From assembly GCA_035628875.1 (NCBI GenBank), contig DASPIZ010000117.1, positions 1-64,000 of the forward strand: a stretch of DNA of 64,000 bases, given 5' to 3'. The notes below the pieces were generated by a model. The model had not been told where the DNA came from. It did not search any database and was given only the letters and a program-made list of their open reading frames with translations. Made by a program: the position numbers and the translations under genes. Shown here piece by piece: positions 17,607 through 26,589 of the stretch. The stretch comes from Ohtaekwangia sp035628875 (lineage in GTDB: Bacteria > Bacteroidota > Bacteroidia > Cytophagales > Cyclobacteriaceae). How positions within the stretch are numbered: the stretch's first letter is position 1; every line of letters begins with the position of its first letter.

Positions 17607-18509
17607 TCAAATTCGTTCTGGCCCTTCAGCGACCGATGTACCATTTACTTTTCTTTTGTGTTTCCATCGCCTGTGTGACCACAACCAGATTGTTGGGTCT
17701 ATGAGAATCTCGCGCTCAAGTCGCCTTGTAAAGGCTTCCATAATTTCGTTATCTGCTGTGCTACAGGGATCATCGAACATGAGTTCCGGTATTACCCTGT
17801 AATAACCTCGCTTCGGTCTTTTTACATTCATGTAAACAACCGTGTAACCAAATTTTTTTGCGAGCTTTTCCGGGCCTGTAAATACAGCAGTATCCTGGTT
17901 TAAAAAAGTTGTCCAGTAGGCATCCCGTTTGGTCGCGGTTTGATCGGCCACAAAGGCGGTAGCTGTAATGCTATTGCGGTTCGCGACCATATCACGCAAT
18001 GTGTTTTTAACCGGTGTGATTTTAGTACCATGTTTGGTACGCATGCCGGTTAGCATTTTTTCAAAGTATGGATTTGATAGCGGTCTGTAGATTACGTTCA
18101 ATTGATAGGGGGTATGAAGCGTAAAACTCGGACCAGCCCATTCCCAGTTTCCGTAATGCCCCATCACAATGATGATGCTCTTTTTTTGTTCGTATAGTTG
18201 TTTAAGCCAATCCGGGTTTTCAAAAGCACATCGATATTGCGCTTGTTCTGGCGACATTTTGAGGGTCTTAAAGGTTTCAAGGGTAAGATCGCACAGATAA
18301 CGGTAATACGATTCGCAGATGCTCAGAATTTCTTTTTCACTTTTTTCCGGAAATGAATTTCTCAGATTTTTTAAAACCACTTTTCGCCGATATCCGGTTA
18401 ACCGGATTACATAGTAAAAAAAATCAGAAAGCCGGTACATGGCACCAAAGGGTAAGGAGGCCACCAGGTAGACAAATGGATATGCGAGATAAAAAAGTAC
18501 TGCTTGCAT
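17607..18509 (-). CDS. Lysophospholipid / lipid A late acyltransferase (LpxL/HtrB-like)
   Basis: 300 residues. An N-terminal hydrophobic anchor (FYLAYPFVYLVASLPF) is followed by the LpxL/HtrB pattern: the catalytic H-x4-E motif in GHYGNWEW, RPLSNPYFEK, and WLWSHRRWKHK at the C-terminus, the usual end of this family. These inner-membrane enzymes add the secondary acyl chains to lipid A precursors. A -7-like TATCTTTC lies about 34 nt upstream of the start. The desaturase gene follows on the same strand. Confidence 0.88.
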   Translation of the reverse strand: MQAVLFYLAYPFVYLVASLPFGAMYRLSDFFYYVIRLTGYRRKVVLKNLRNSFPEKSEKEILSICESYYRYLCDLTLETFKTLKMSPEQAQYRCAFENPDWLKQLYEQKKSIIIVMGHYGNWEWAGPSFTLHTPYQLNVIYRPLSNPYFEKMLTGMRTKHGTKITPVKNTLRDMVANRNSITATAFVADQTATKRDAYWTTFLNQDTAVFTGPEKLAKKFGYTVVYMNVKRPKRGYYRVIPELMFDDPCSTADNEIMEAFTRRLEREILIDPTIWLWSHRRWKHKRKVNGTSVAEGPERI

Positions 18510-18542
18510 GAGAGAACTACAGCTTCAGATTTTGTTCAATAG

Positions 18543-18550
18543 GAAAGATA
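18543..18550 (-). promoter_or_regulatory. Possible -7 element TATCTTTC for the acyltransferase gene
   Basis: Minus strand; one mismatch (last base) from TAnnTTTG, about 34 nt upstream of the ATG. The same variant stands upstream of ligD. Confidence 0.3.
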
Positions 18551-18601
18551 TAGAAAAAACAGGAATTGGAAAACCTGATGAGTTTGCCAATTCCATAGAA
18601 C

Positions 18602-21600
18602 TTATTTAACCTGAACCCGAACGCCTTGTGAATGGCTGGTGAACTCGGGTGCATACATACATTGTATGGTGGTTACGCCATTGGAAAAATCTCCCCGTTG
18701 CCCTACACGCAGATCATATTCGAACACGTATGTTCCTTTCGGGAGATAACCCATAAAAAAGTTTGTGGAAAGATCCCGCGTGTTCTCGTAGTAATGTAAT
18801 CCGTCCTGGTAACGGTAAGCGGAGAGGGTAGATACCGGTTCGAATCCGGAAGCACGCATATCTTTGAGGTGAACGTATTCGAGGTTCCTATCTGATCTGA
18901 TTTCAATCCGGACTTTTATTAAATCACCGACTTTAAGTTCTTCGTTTGTTATCGGCGTAATCACCTTGCCGCGTGTTGTAAGCTGCTCGACAAACAATTC
19001 TTTTTTGATCTTCAAGGCGGTTTCCGCCGGAGTGATTTTATCGAGTTGTTCAAAATACTGCCAGTATGCAGCGCCCCATGCAACACCATCCGTATTTTTA
19101 TTTACTTCGATAACGCCCATGCCAGGCGCGATTTCGCCAGCTGACCACGTTTTTTTGAAATACCCTGTGCCTGCTTCAGGTTTACCTTCATCCTGACCTT
19201 GCATGTCAATCAGGTTTTTGCCCACTTTAATGCTTACGTCATTGGTTGTTGAAAGTAAATCAGTTCCTCGCCGTAACAATGCATAAGTCGCTTCAACGGT
19301 TGCCTTTGTAGTTTTCCAATCTTGTGTTTGTTTTCGTTTAAGCAACCACACCTTCAATGCTTCTACTGCTTCGGTATCTCTGGCTACCTCTTCATAGACC
19401 TCTATCATGAGTGCCTGTGTTTCGATGGGAGCCTGATACCAGTAATATCCGGACGTGGTTTTCCAGTACATTCCCATTTCTTCAGATTTTAATGCACGCT
19501 CATTAAAAGATTTAATCATAGCAGATGTGACACCTGTTTCGCCGTACCGGTGAAGCGCAAGGCACGCCATGCCCTCAGTATAAAGGCTGGATTCTAGCCA
19601 GTATTTTTTTGCTTGTTGCAGGAAATAATCAAATGCTTCCTGGCTTGATTTGGCAATTTGTATTTCTTTAAAGTAACTGCGCGCGTACAGATAATGAAAA
19701 TGCAATTGTGTGATATTCTTATCTTCAAGTTTAACCGTTTTTTCACTTGCAAGATCTTTCAACCGTTTATAATCTCGTGTAATCTCACTATCCATGTAAT
19801 CCACTGCAAGTTTGATCATGCGTTGTAGTGCATCATTGCTTTTCACAGATTCTACACCCATCACATCGAGGTGTCCCATGCCGGCGATAATGTGTTGCGT
19901 AATGTATCTGTCTTCCGGCATGCCGGGAAACCATGGGAATCCACCATTCGAAGTTTGGGCCTTGATGATCTTACCCAATGACTTTTCCTGTTCGTTGGCC
20001 ATCCTGTTAAGATCAAACAAAATGCCGAGCATGCGCTTGCGTTGGGATTCATCTTTTGCCTGTAATACCCACGGTGTTTCCTCGAGCAACGCTGTTTTTA
20101 ATTCCTGGTTTTTTTCGAGGTTTGAAAGCAAGGCGTCGGGTTGAATATTTTTCCAGGTTTCAAATACTTGTTTAATTTTTGGATTACCGTTGGCAATATG
20201 TGAAGCTATGCTATTGGCATAGTAGCGACTGAAAGTTTGCTCAACACATTCGTACGGATATTCCATCAGGTATGGTAAAGCCTGTACAGCATACCACGCC
20301 GGATTCGAGGTGAATTCAAGTGTGAAGTTTTGGTGGCGCAATGTTTTTGATTTATTCGACACCATTTTTTCGAAGCGGAATGTTTTTGTTTGCTTACCGC
20401 GAATGGGTAGAGGCAATGTCTCGGTAACCAGCATGCGGTTTGTTACTACAGGAATCATCATTTCCTCACCATCGGAGAAGGTACCGGATTTCGCGACGAT
20501 CCGATACGTTAGTGCCTGTAGCCCTTCTGGAATTTCGATACTCCACGATACAGCCTGGCTTGCTTTCGCATCGAGGGAAAAATATTTTATATTGTCTGTG
20601 TTTTTCAACGCAGCGTCTACCGGTTTTCCCGTAAGGGCATCAAAGAATTCAAGTCGCGCTTCGCCTAACATGGGTTGTTCGCGCAGACTCGTAACTTTGG
20701 CGGTGAAGATCATTTTATCATGTTCACGAAAGAAACGTGGTTGGTTGGGTACAATCATCAGGTCTTTCTGTGTGACGAGTTGATTGCTTACAAAACCCGA
20801 TACCAATTCCTTTGTATGTGCAAAACCCAACATCTTCCAGCGTGTAAGCGCTTCCGGTATGGTAAAGCTGATGACGATTTCACCCGCTTCGTTGGTTCGT
20901 AAGTCAGGGTAGAAGAATGCGGTCTCGTTGAAGTTTGTACGGGTCTTGACATCGGAAAAATCTTGTTTTATAGTTTCTTTTTCTGGCTCAGGTGAATCCA
21001 TATTTTTTGGCGTCCATGTGCCATCGGATGCTGCGGGTGCAGATGCTGCCATCGCAATGTTAGCAGAAACATCTTTTTTAGCCATTCTTGTCTTATCTGA
21101 AATTGCGACTTCTTCCATTGCGAATTCCTGCACACGGTAAGTGTTATAAAAACTATATCCAAACCAGTTGAACGAATCGAAATCAGGTTGGACCGGAATT
21201 CCTTTGGCACTTGTATTCCATTCCCCAACATGGGTTATGAAATTATTTTCTTCAAATCCATTTACGCTCTGCCAACTCAACTGCGCATAAAATGAATTGT
21301 AAAAATTCGCAAACCAGCTGTGTTGTCTGAACTGATCCAGTGATTGATCGTACAAGGTCGCCACCATTTCTGCGGCGAGCTTTTCGCCTTTAGGACCTTT
21401 TATTTTAATTTTCCATTCTTCCTTTTCTCCGGGCTGAAGTTTATCCCTGAAAGTTTCAAAGGAAATGTCCAGCACCTTATTGCTAAATGGGACTTCAATG
21501 GTAAAATCGCGATGGTAAAAACGGTTGTGCTTTACGAATGTATAATGAATACCCAGGTTACCACGGTGTTCCTCTCGCAAAAGAATAGTGGTAAGTTTCT

Positions 21601-24600
21601 GTTCGTTGTCCAGTGAAAATCTTTCATGACTGAGTATTTCACCGTCTTGTTCAATTTCATACAATACATTGATGGTGCCTGCTGCCGTACCGGTGAGGAA
21701 GGTTGCTTTTTCTCCTGGTTCGCCGCTTAGTTTCAATCCGTTAAAGTAATCAACTTCCGCAACAGGAATATTTTTAGCAGCAGGGGAGAACACGCTGAAG
21801 TAACTCATTTCCTGTACCGGCTTTCCATCTTTATCTGTCGCCGTGATTACCAAAACATAGTCACCATTCTTCCATTCATGAACCTGTTCTAGTTGGAAAT
21901 GTCTTTTTTCTGCCGTATTAAAATTTAAAGTAACCACCACTTCGGAACGTTCCCATTTGAATTTATTGGATTCATCTGCATACAAATCATGAGGAAAGAA
22001 TGCATAATACTCTTCGCGTTTGTAAAGTTGCCGGTCAGGTTGATCCCACAAGCGGTTTCGAAAAACACGCGACGGTGCTTTCAGTGAATAGATTTTGATG
22101 GTCCCTTTCGTCGGCTCGAATTCACCGGCAAGGTTTTGTGTCTCAATACTGATTTTTTTGTTCGTGTGGACTGTATCAAGTTTGTTGATGTTTTCCATCG
22201 GTACATTTACGCGCAACGATTTATATCCAACTTCAATGTTTGTGTAACTATCATGAGATTCACCATTGATATCGGTAACATTGGCGTGGATGGTGTATGA
22301 AAATGTAGGATCAGACGATGGATCTACCGTTTCATCTGGAATAGCAATAAACGGAATATTAAATTTACCTTGTGTATCGGTTTTCGTTACACCGCTTGTT
22401 ATGGCAATCTCCGGTGAATGCGGGTAGTATCCCCACTTGTACCAGCACCACAGTGGAAAATTTGTTCTTCGAATAACACTGTACGTTACATTGGCGTTGT
22501 CAATCGATGCGCCAGAGTAAGCTTGCGCATTTCCTTCTACGGTGATGGTTTCATTTAAGCGAAACGACCCTTTCACAGGCTGGAAATTGACTTCAAACTT
22601 AGGACGTTTATATTCTTCTACCGAGAAATGAGCAGCCCCACTGTTGTCGAGGTTTTTAAGTTGCATCGCTCCGGTTAATCCCCCCGAAGGTGCTGTAAAA
22701 CTTCCATGAAATGTACCGTATTCATTGGTTGTTACTTTTACTTCGCCTTTATTCTGGCGGTTTACATCAAACAACGCGATGGTGGTAGTATATCCCGGTT
22801 GGATCTCCGACGTTTTTCCATTTGTGGTTACAACAATTCCCTTGAAATAAATGGTTTGGCCAGGCCGGTAAATTGCGCGGTCCAGAAAGAAGTAAGTTTG
22901 CTGGCGTGTCTGTTGTGGTTCACGCTTGTATTGATATACCGTGCCATTGTTATAACCATACTGGCTATCTATGCTTCTTGTACTGACGAAATCATTTCTC
23001 AATGTAAAATCAACGATGAAATGCTGACGTTGATTTTTTTGCTGGTAGGGTATTTTAAAATATCCATTTGTATCACTGATAACAGATGTGATTTTCTTTA
23101 AATCGTACGTTCTCTTTTGATAGTTATATTCTGAAGTGTATACATCCGCTTTCACGTTGCCCAGTGGAGCACCAGTTTGTCTGTGCAGTACATGAAATTC
23201 TGTTGTTCCATCTTTCGCAGTGCGGTGTATATAAGCGATGTTTGAGATGGTGGTAAACGCGTAGGCCAGCCCGTTGGTGGTAAAGGAAAAATCCGGTAAG
23301 TGACTGTAAAGAATCATGTATTCTCCTTCCGGCAGAGGATCCAGTTTTACCTCAATGCTGTGTTGCTGGAAATCACCGTCATCAGGAAGTGTAAATTTTC
23401 CAGATTTAATTGGTTCTTTCTTTACAAAGTAGTCGATGAATTGCGCTTCCTTTTGGTCATAGGGTACCTTTTCTGTTTTACTTCTTTGTTGTTGTACTTC
23501 GTTACGGTTGGTTTTAATTATCCTGTAATGAAGGGTTGTAAAGTTTTTATATCGAATCAAACTTCTGAATGGCTGAGCCGGTACATTGACTGATTCAATC
23601 AGCGCATTAATAGTTTTTGCATTAATTGTATGTTGTATCTGATCGCAAAGTATCGCGCCATCAGAATCCGGGAACCGTGTCTTTACAGCACTACAGATTT
23701 CGAATGCTTTTTTTCTATCCCATTTGTGAGCGTCATCCTGTAACGGTTTATACTGTTCAGCTTGTTGCTGGTAGACAACCGCCCGGTGGTATTCTATCAT
23801 CGCGGAAACCGGATGAGTTTTCACTTTTTCATGTAGCGTTTCAAGTGCATGGAGAAATCGTTCATCTTTATCCTGGGGCGCATAATGCGTTCGCACGAAC
23901 TGAAGACGTTGTAATTCAATCTCGATGAAAGGGGCAGGATCGTTGTCGTTCAGGTGAAATGCGGTAAGGCTTTGTAGAATGGAGATCGCCCGATACTTCA
24001 TCGACAGCGTATCGGATGTTTCCAACGATAACTCAAGAAAAGTTTTTGCATCTGAAAAGAAATCCGGATTGTTCAGGGAAAAGGTCTGCGCTGGCTGTGT
24101 TATCTCCGGTTCTTCGTTGGTGTAAAATGCTAATGCGCGATGCGCCAGGAAATCATACAGCGTAGGGCGGTAAGCACGACCTTTTTTATTACCCTGGTGG
24201 AGGACTTCCACGAACAAATCGATGGGCGTATTTTTGCTTTTTTCGCTGTCGTGCAACGAAAGGCTATATTGTTGTTGCGTTTCCAGGATGATTTTTCCGA
24301 GACTCCACGTTTCAATATCAGCGCCTTCCACGTTTTGAGTTTCGCTCCGTTCGTGAAATTTCCACCGATTCTCACTGTAGTATTGCCAGTACATTTCTGC
24401 AAGCATCGAGTGAAGCAGGGGCTTAACAGGGAAGCTGGTTGTTTTTATCTCCTCCCTGACACGATAGATGTTTTTAACAAAAGCATCTTCTTCCTTAGCG
24501 TCTGCGAACTTGAGCAGATGGACAATGGCTTTTACCAGTTGACCTGCATTTTTTTCCTCTTTGGCAGCGGCATAAATTTCATTAGTTCTTGTTAAGGCCG

Positions 24601-24748
24601 ATTCGGGAAGTCCCTGATCTTCAAATTGGGAAACTTCTGTCCAGGCTTTTTCATAGTCTGTTTTTGTCATCTCTTTTTTTTCTTGGCCCCATGTCAAATG
24701 CAGGGCCAGGCAAAGGATAACAGTTGAAAATAATCTGGTCATAAGCAT
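18602..24748 (-). CDS. Large alpha-2-macroglobulin family protein
   Basis: About 2,050 residues. The open frame continues 33 codons upstream, but MLMTRLFSTVILCLALHLTWG at 24748 (or the ATG two codons later) gives a good signal peptide. The order is an N-terminal helical region, macroglobulin-like beta domains including MG2-type segments (YFFLDRAIYRPGQTIYFKG), a bait-type variable region, and the thioester motif YECVEQTF with Cys about residue 1501 and the E-Q pair intact, followed by the helical complement-like domain. Bacterial A2Ms are periplasmic protease traps. There is no lipobox, and the usual partner pbpC is not adjacent. This Bacteroidota branch is longer than E. coli YfhM. Confidence 0.88.
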   Translation of the reverse strand: MLMTRLFSTVILCLALHLTWGQEKKEMTKTDYEKAWTEVSQFEDQGLPESALTRTNEIYAAAKEEKNAGQLVKAIVHLLKFADAKEEDAFVKNIYRVREEIKTTSFPVKPLLHSMLAEMYWQYYSENRWKFHERSETQNVEGADIETWSLGKIILETQQQYSLSLHDSEKSKNTPIDLFVEVLHQGNKKGRAYRPTLYDFLAHRALAFYTNEEPEITQPAQTFSLNNPDFFSDAKTFLELSLETSDTLSMKYRAISILQSLTAFHLNDNDPAPFIEIELQRLQFVRTHYAPQDKDERFLHALETLHEKVKTHPVSAMIEYHRAVVYQQQAEQYKPLQDDAHKWDRKKAFEICSAVKTRFPDSDGAILCDQIQHTINAKTINALIESVNVPAQPFRSLIRYKNFTTLHYRIIKTNRNEVQQQRSKTEKVPYDQKEAQFIDYFVKKEPIKSGKFTLPDDGDFQQHSIEVKLDPLPEGEYMILYSHLPDFSFTTNGLAYAFTTISNIAYIHRTAKDGTTEFHVLHRQTGAPLGNVKADVYTSEYNYQKRTYDLKKITSVISDTNGYFKIPYQQKNQRQHFIVDFTLRNDFVSTRSIDSQYGYNNGTVYQYKREPQQTRQQTYFFLDRAIYRPGQTIYFKGIVVTTNGKTSEIQPGYTTTIALFDVNRQNKGEVKVTTNEYGTFHGSFTAPSGGLTGAMQLKNLDNSGAAHFSVEEYKRPKFEVNFQPVKGSFRLNETITVEGNAQAYSGASIDNANVTYSVIRRTNFPLWCWYKWGYYPHSPEIAITSGVTKTDTQGKFNIPFIAIPDETVDPSSDPTFSYTIHANVTDINGESHDSYTNIEVGYKSLRVNVPMENINKLDTVHTNKKISIETQNLAGEFEPTKGTIKIYSLKAPSRVFRNRLWDQPDRQLYKREEYYAFFPHDLYADESNKFKWERSEVVVTLNFNTAEKRHFQLEQVHEWKNGDYVLVITATDKDGKPVQEMSYFSVFSPAAKNIPVAEVDYFNGLKLSGEPGEKATFLTGTAAGTINVLYEIEQDGEILSHERFSLDNEQKLTTILLREEHRGNLGIHYTFVKHNRFYHRDFTIEVPFSNKVLDISFETFRDKLQPGEKEEWKIKIKGPKGEKLAAEMVATLYDQSLDQFRQHSWFANFYNSFYAQLSWQSVNGFEENNFITHVGEWNTSAKGIPVQPDFDSFNWFGYSFYNTYRVQEFAMEEVAISDKTRMAKKDVSANIAMAASAPAASDGTWTPKNMDSPEPEKETIKQDFSDVKTRTNFNETAFFYPDLRTNEAGEIVISFTIPEALTRWKMLGFAHTKELVSGFVSNQLVTQKDLMIVPNQPRFFREHDKMIFTAKVTSLREQPMLGEARLEFFDALTGKPVDAALKNTDNIKYFSLDAKASQAVSWSIEIPEGLQALTYRIVAKSGTFSDGEEMMIPVVTNRMLVTETLPLPIRGKQTKTFRFEKMVSNKSKTLRHQNFTLEFTSNPAWYAVQALPYLMEYPYECVEQTFSRYYANSIASHIANGNPKIKQVFETWKNIQPDALLSNLEKNQELKTALLEETPWVLQAKDESQRKRMLGILFDLNRMANEQEKSLGKIIKAQTSNGGFPWFPGMPEDRYITQHIIAGMGHLDVMGVESVKSNDALQRMIKLAVDYMDSEITRDYKRLKDLASEKTVKLEDKNITQLHFHYLYARSYFKEIQIAKSSQEAFDYFLQQAKKYWLESSLYTEGMACLALHRYGETGVTSAMIKSFNERALKSEEMGMYWKTTSGYYWYQAPIETQALMIEVYEEVARDTEAVEALKVWLLKRKQTQDWKTTKATVEATYALLRRGTDLLSTTNDVSIKVGKNLIDMQGQDEGKPEAGTGYFKKTWSAGEIAPGMGVIEVNKNTDGVAWGAAYWQYFEQLDKITPAETALKIKKELFVEQLTTRGKVITPITNEELKVGDLIKVRIEIRSDRNLEYVHLKDMRASGFEPVSTLSAYRYQDGLHYYENTRDLSTNFFMGYLPKGTYVFEYDLRVGQRGDFSNGVTTIQCMYAPEFTSHSQGVRVQVK

Positions 24749-24852
24749 TGATCGTGGGGATGATTCATTAAAATTCATAATTACAAAAAAGTCACTTTGA
24801 TAAGATGCAAACATGAAAGTATTTCCATAAAATAAGATACCTGGCAACGGTC

Positions 24853-24917
24853 ATGGTTCAAAGGTCATGGTTTAAAGTTCAAAGTTCAAAGTTCATGGTT
24901 CATGGTTCAAAGTTGCA
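24853..24917 (+). repeat. Heptad-repeat element, copy 5 (GGTTCAA block only)
   Basis: Nine consecutive 7-nt units of the form GGTTCAA, AGTTCAA, AGTTCAT or GGTTTAA. This is the only copy of this block not beginning at a gene's stop codon; it lies about 100 bp upstream of the macroglobulin gene in the opposite orientation. Confidence 0.8.
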
Positions 24918-25467
24918 GGTCTGTCGTTGTGATTATGAAGCATAAAAATCATAATTTAAGAATAATCGCGATTAGTGAATTGTTTTTCAAATTATGAAGG
25001 AATGGGCCAGTTCTTCAATGCTTCTTGGGCGAAGGCGCTGACCTTTGTTCGTGTTTTTCAATAACGATGAGCACGAGGATTGTCTATTCGATGGGCTTTG
25101 CGATCCTTATGAAACGACTGCAATCGTGATGCTTGCGTAAGATCCTTCGCGCGCTGCTGTCTCGCGCAGGGCCGTGCTCAGGATTCGCTTCGGAGAAGAA
25201 GCGTGGCGTGGCGGCTGGTGAAATTCTTCTGACGTTGTTTTTTAGTTGCAATTCGACGCATCATAAATACAATCAAAAAAGCATTCCCGTCGGTTATCGA
25301 ATCGTGAGCATGGCATGTGCGGCTGCCAGCAGCGAGCGGAGGATCTTGACCAAACGCGTCTCTAACGAATCTTGCGCAAGCGACCCGATGCGCGTTTTAC
25401 CTTCGAAATCGGTAATCTGCTTCGATCGGAATCCGCCACCTGATATATCGGTAAACAGAATATATGC
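24918..25467. other. Intergenic region, GC-rich and of unclear content
   Basis: 550 bp. From about 25020 to 25460 the base composition is visibly richer in G+C than its surroundings. A 112-codon plus-strand frame (25133-25471) and a 58-codon minus-strand stretch directly after the response regulator stop are open, but neither shows a recognisable domain or start signal. Possibly a decayed gene. Confidence 0.3.
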
Positions 25468-25809
25468 CTAGATCAGTTGTTTGAATTTTTCCAGCGTAAG
25501 CGGCTTATAAATAATTTCGGCAAACCCCGCTTCTCTTAATTCTCTGATCTGTTTTTCATCCACGAAATTGGATAATACAAAAGGTTTGAAGGTCGGTCCT
25601 TTTAACGTGATTAATTGACGAAGCAGGTCTTGCGCGAAGACTTCAGGCGCGAGATAATAATCGATGAGAGCCACATCAAAGTTGTTTTCCCCCGCCCATG
25701 CCAACGCTTCAGGGATCGTGGTAAATGCTTCCACATCGAATTCAATGCTTAGGAGTTTTTTTGATATGAACATATCGAGTTGTTCATCATCAACGATGAG
25801 AATCTTCAC
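25468..25809 (-). CDS. Single-domain (CheY-like) response regulator
   Basis: 113 residues, a receiver domain only. Acidic pocket D7-D8, phosphoacceptor D50 in VALIDYYL, the hydroxyl residue in VLSN (S80) and the conserved K102 in IYKPLT are all present. There is no output domain, so it probably signals through protein contacts or a phosphorelay. No kinase shares its operon, but a hybrid-free histidine kinase is encoded 0.8 kb away at 26590 on the other strand. Confidence 0.88.
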   Translation of the reverse strand: MKILIVDDEQLDMFISKKLLSIEFDVEAFTTIPEALAWAGENNFDVALIDYYLAPEVFAQDLLRQLITLKGPTFKPFVLSNFVDEKQIRELREAGFAEIIYKPLTLEKFKQLI

Positions 25810-26000
25810 AGACAGCGATTTATATTTCAGACTGATTTTTAATGCAATCTTAAAAGGAAATTGATTTAATACAATCCTAATTAGGGTTAATTATATAACG
25901 TATACCGGGTTCAGCACAGATTTGGTCCCTATACTAAAAATAAGGGTTTTTATTCTGGAGAATTTATGCTTAAATTACCCTACAACCAATTCCATAAAGC

Positions 26001-26471
26001 ATGAATTTCAGACCTAATCTTAAAACCAAGGAGCAGATTGCCGCCGAATTGCCAAAGTATGAATCCATCACTGAGTACATGGTGAGTCTAAAAGACCTGA
26101 TTACTTTTCGACCCGATCAGGACATTAATGAGGTGATTGATATCATGATTGAAAACAAGATATCAGGTGCACCTGTACTGGATGAGGATCGAAAACTGGT
26201 GGGCATTATCTCCGAAAAAGATTGTTTGCGTATTGTGGTTGATCAGGCTTATCATAACCTCCCTTACAACGCGCCGAAGGTAGCTGATTACATGACGAAG
26301 AATGTACAGACGCTCTCAGCAGACAATGACATTGTCGGTGGTGCTACAGCGTTTCTGAATTCAAACATCCGTCGCCTGCCGATCGTTGATAACGGCGTGC
26401 TCATCGGGCAGGTGAGTCGAAGAGATATTCTAAAGGCGGCGAAAAATATTAGCCCTACAGCATGGCCTTAG
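26001..26471 (+). CDS. Tandem CBS-domain protein
   Basis: 156 residues with two CBS motifs: FRPDQDINEVIDIMIENKISGAPVLDED...GIISEKD and ...VQTLSADNDIVGGATAFLNSNIRRLPIVDNGVLIGQVSRRDIL. Stand-alone CBS pairs bind adenine nucleotides and act as energy sensors on partner proteins. There is an N-terminal extension of about 35 residues. Divergent from the CheY-like gene and followed by a sensor kinase gene; the target is unknown. Confidence 0.9.
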   Translation: MNFRPNLKTKEQIAAELPKYESITEYMVSLKDLITFRPDQDINEVIDIMIENKISGAPVLDEDRKLVGIISEKDCLRIVVDQAYHNLPYNAPKVADYMTKNVQTLSADNDIVGGATAFLNSNIRRLPIVDNGVLIGQVSRRDILKAAKNISPTAWP

Positions 26472-26589
26472 AAGCCTAAGGGAATATAGCGAAGTAACGA
26501 CGTATTTGCATTTTTTTGATGTAAGATTAAATGGCATTTAACCTAAATAACTTCTGCTATTTTCCTGAATTTTGTAGAAATTTTTTGCG

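Noticed and set aside
25133..25471. 112-codon plus-strand frame
   Set aside because: No recognised domain, odd composition, overlaps the regulator stop region; kept only as part of an unusual stretch.
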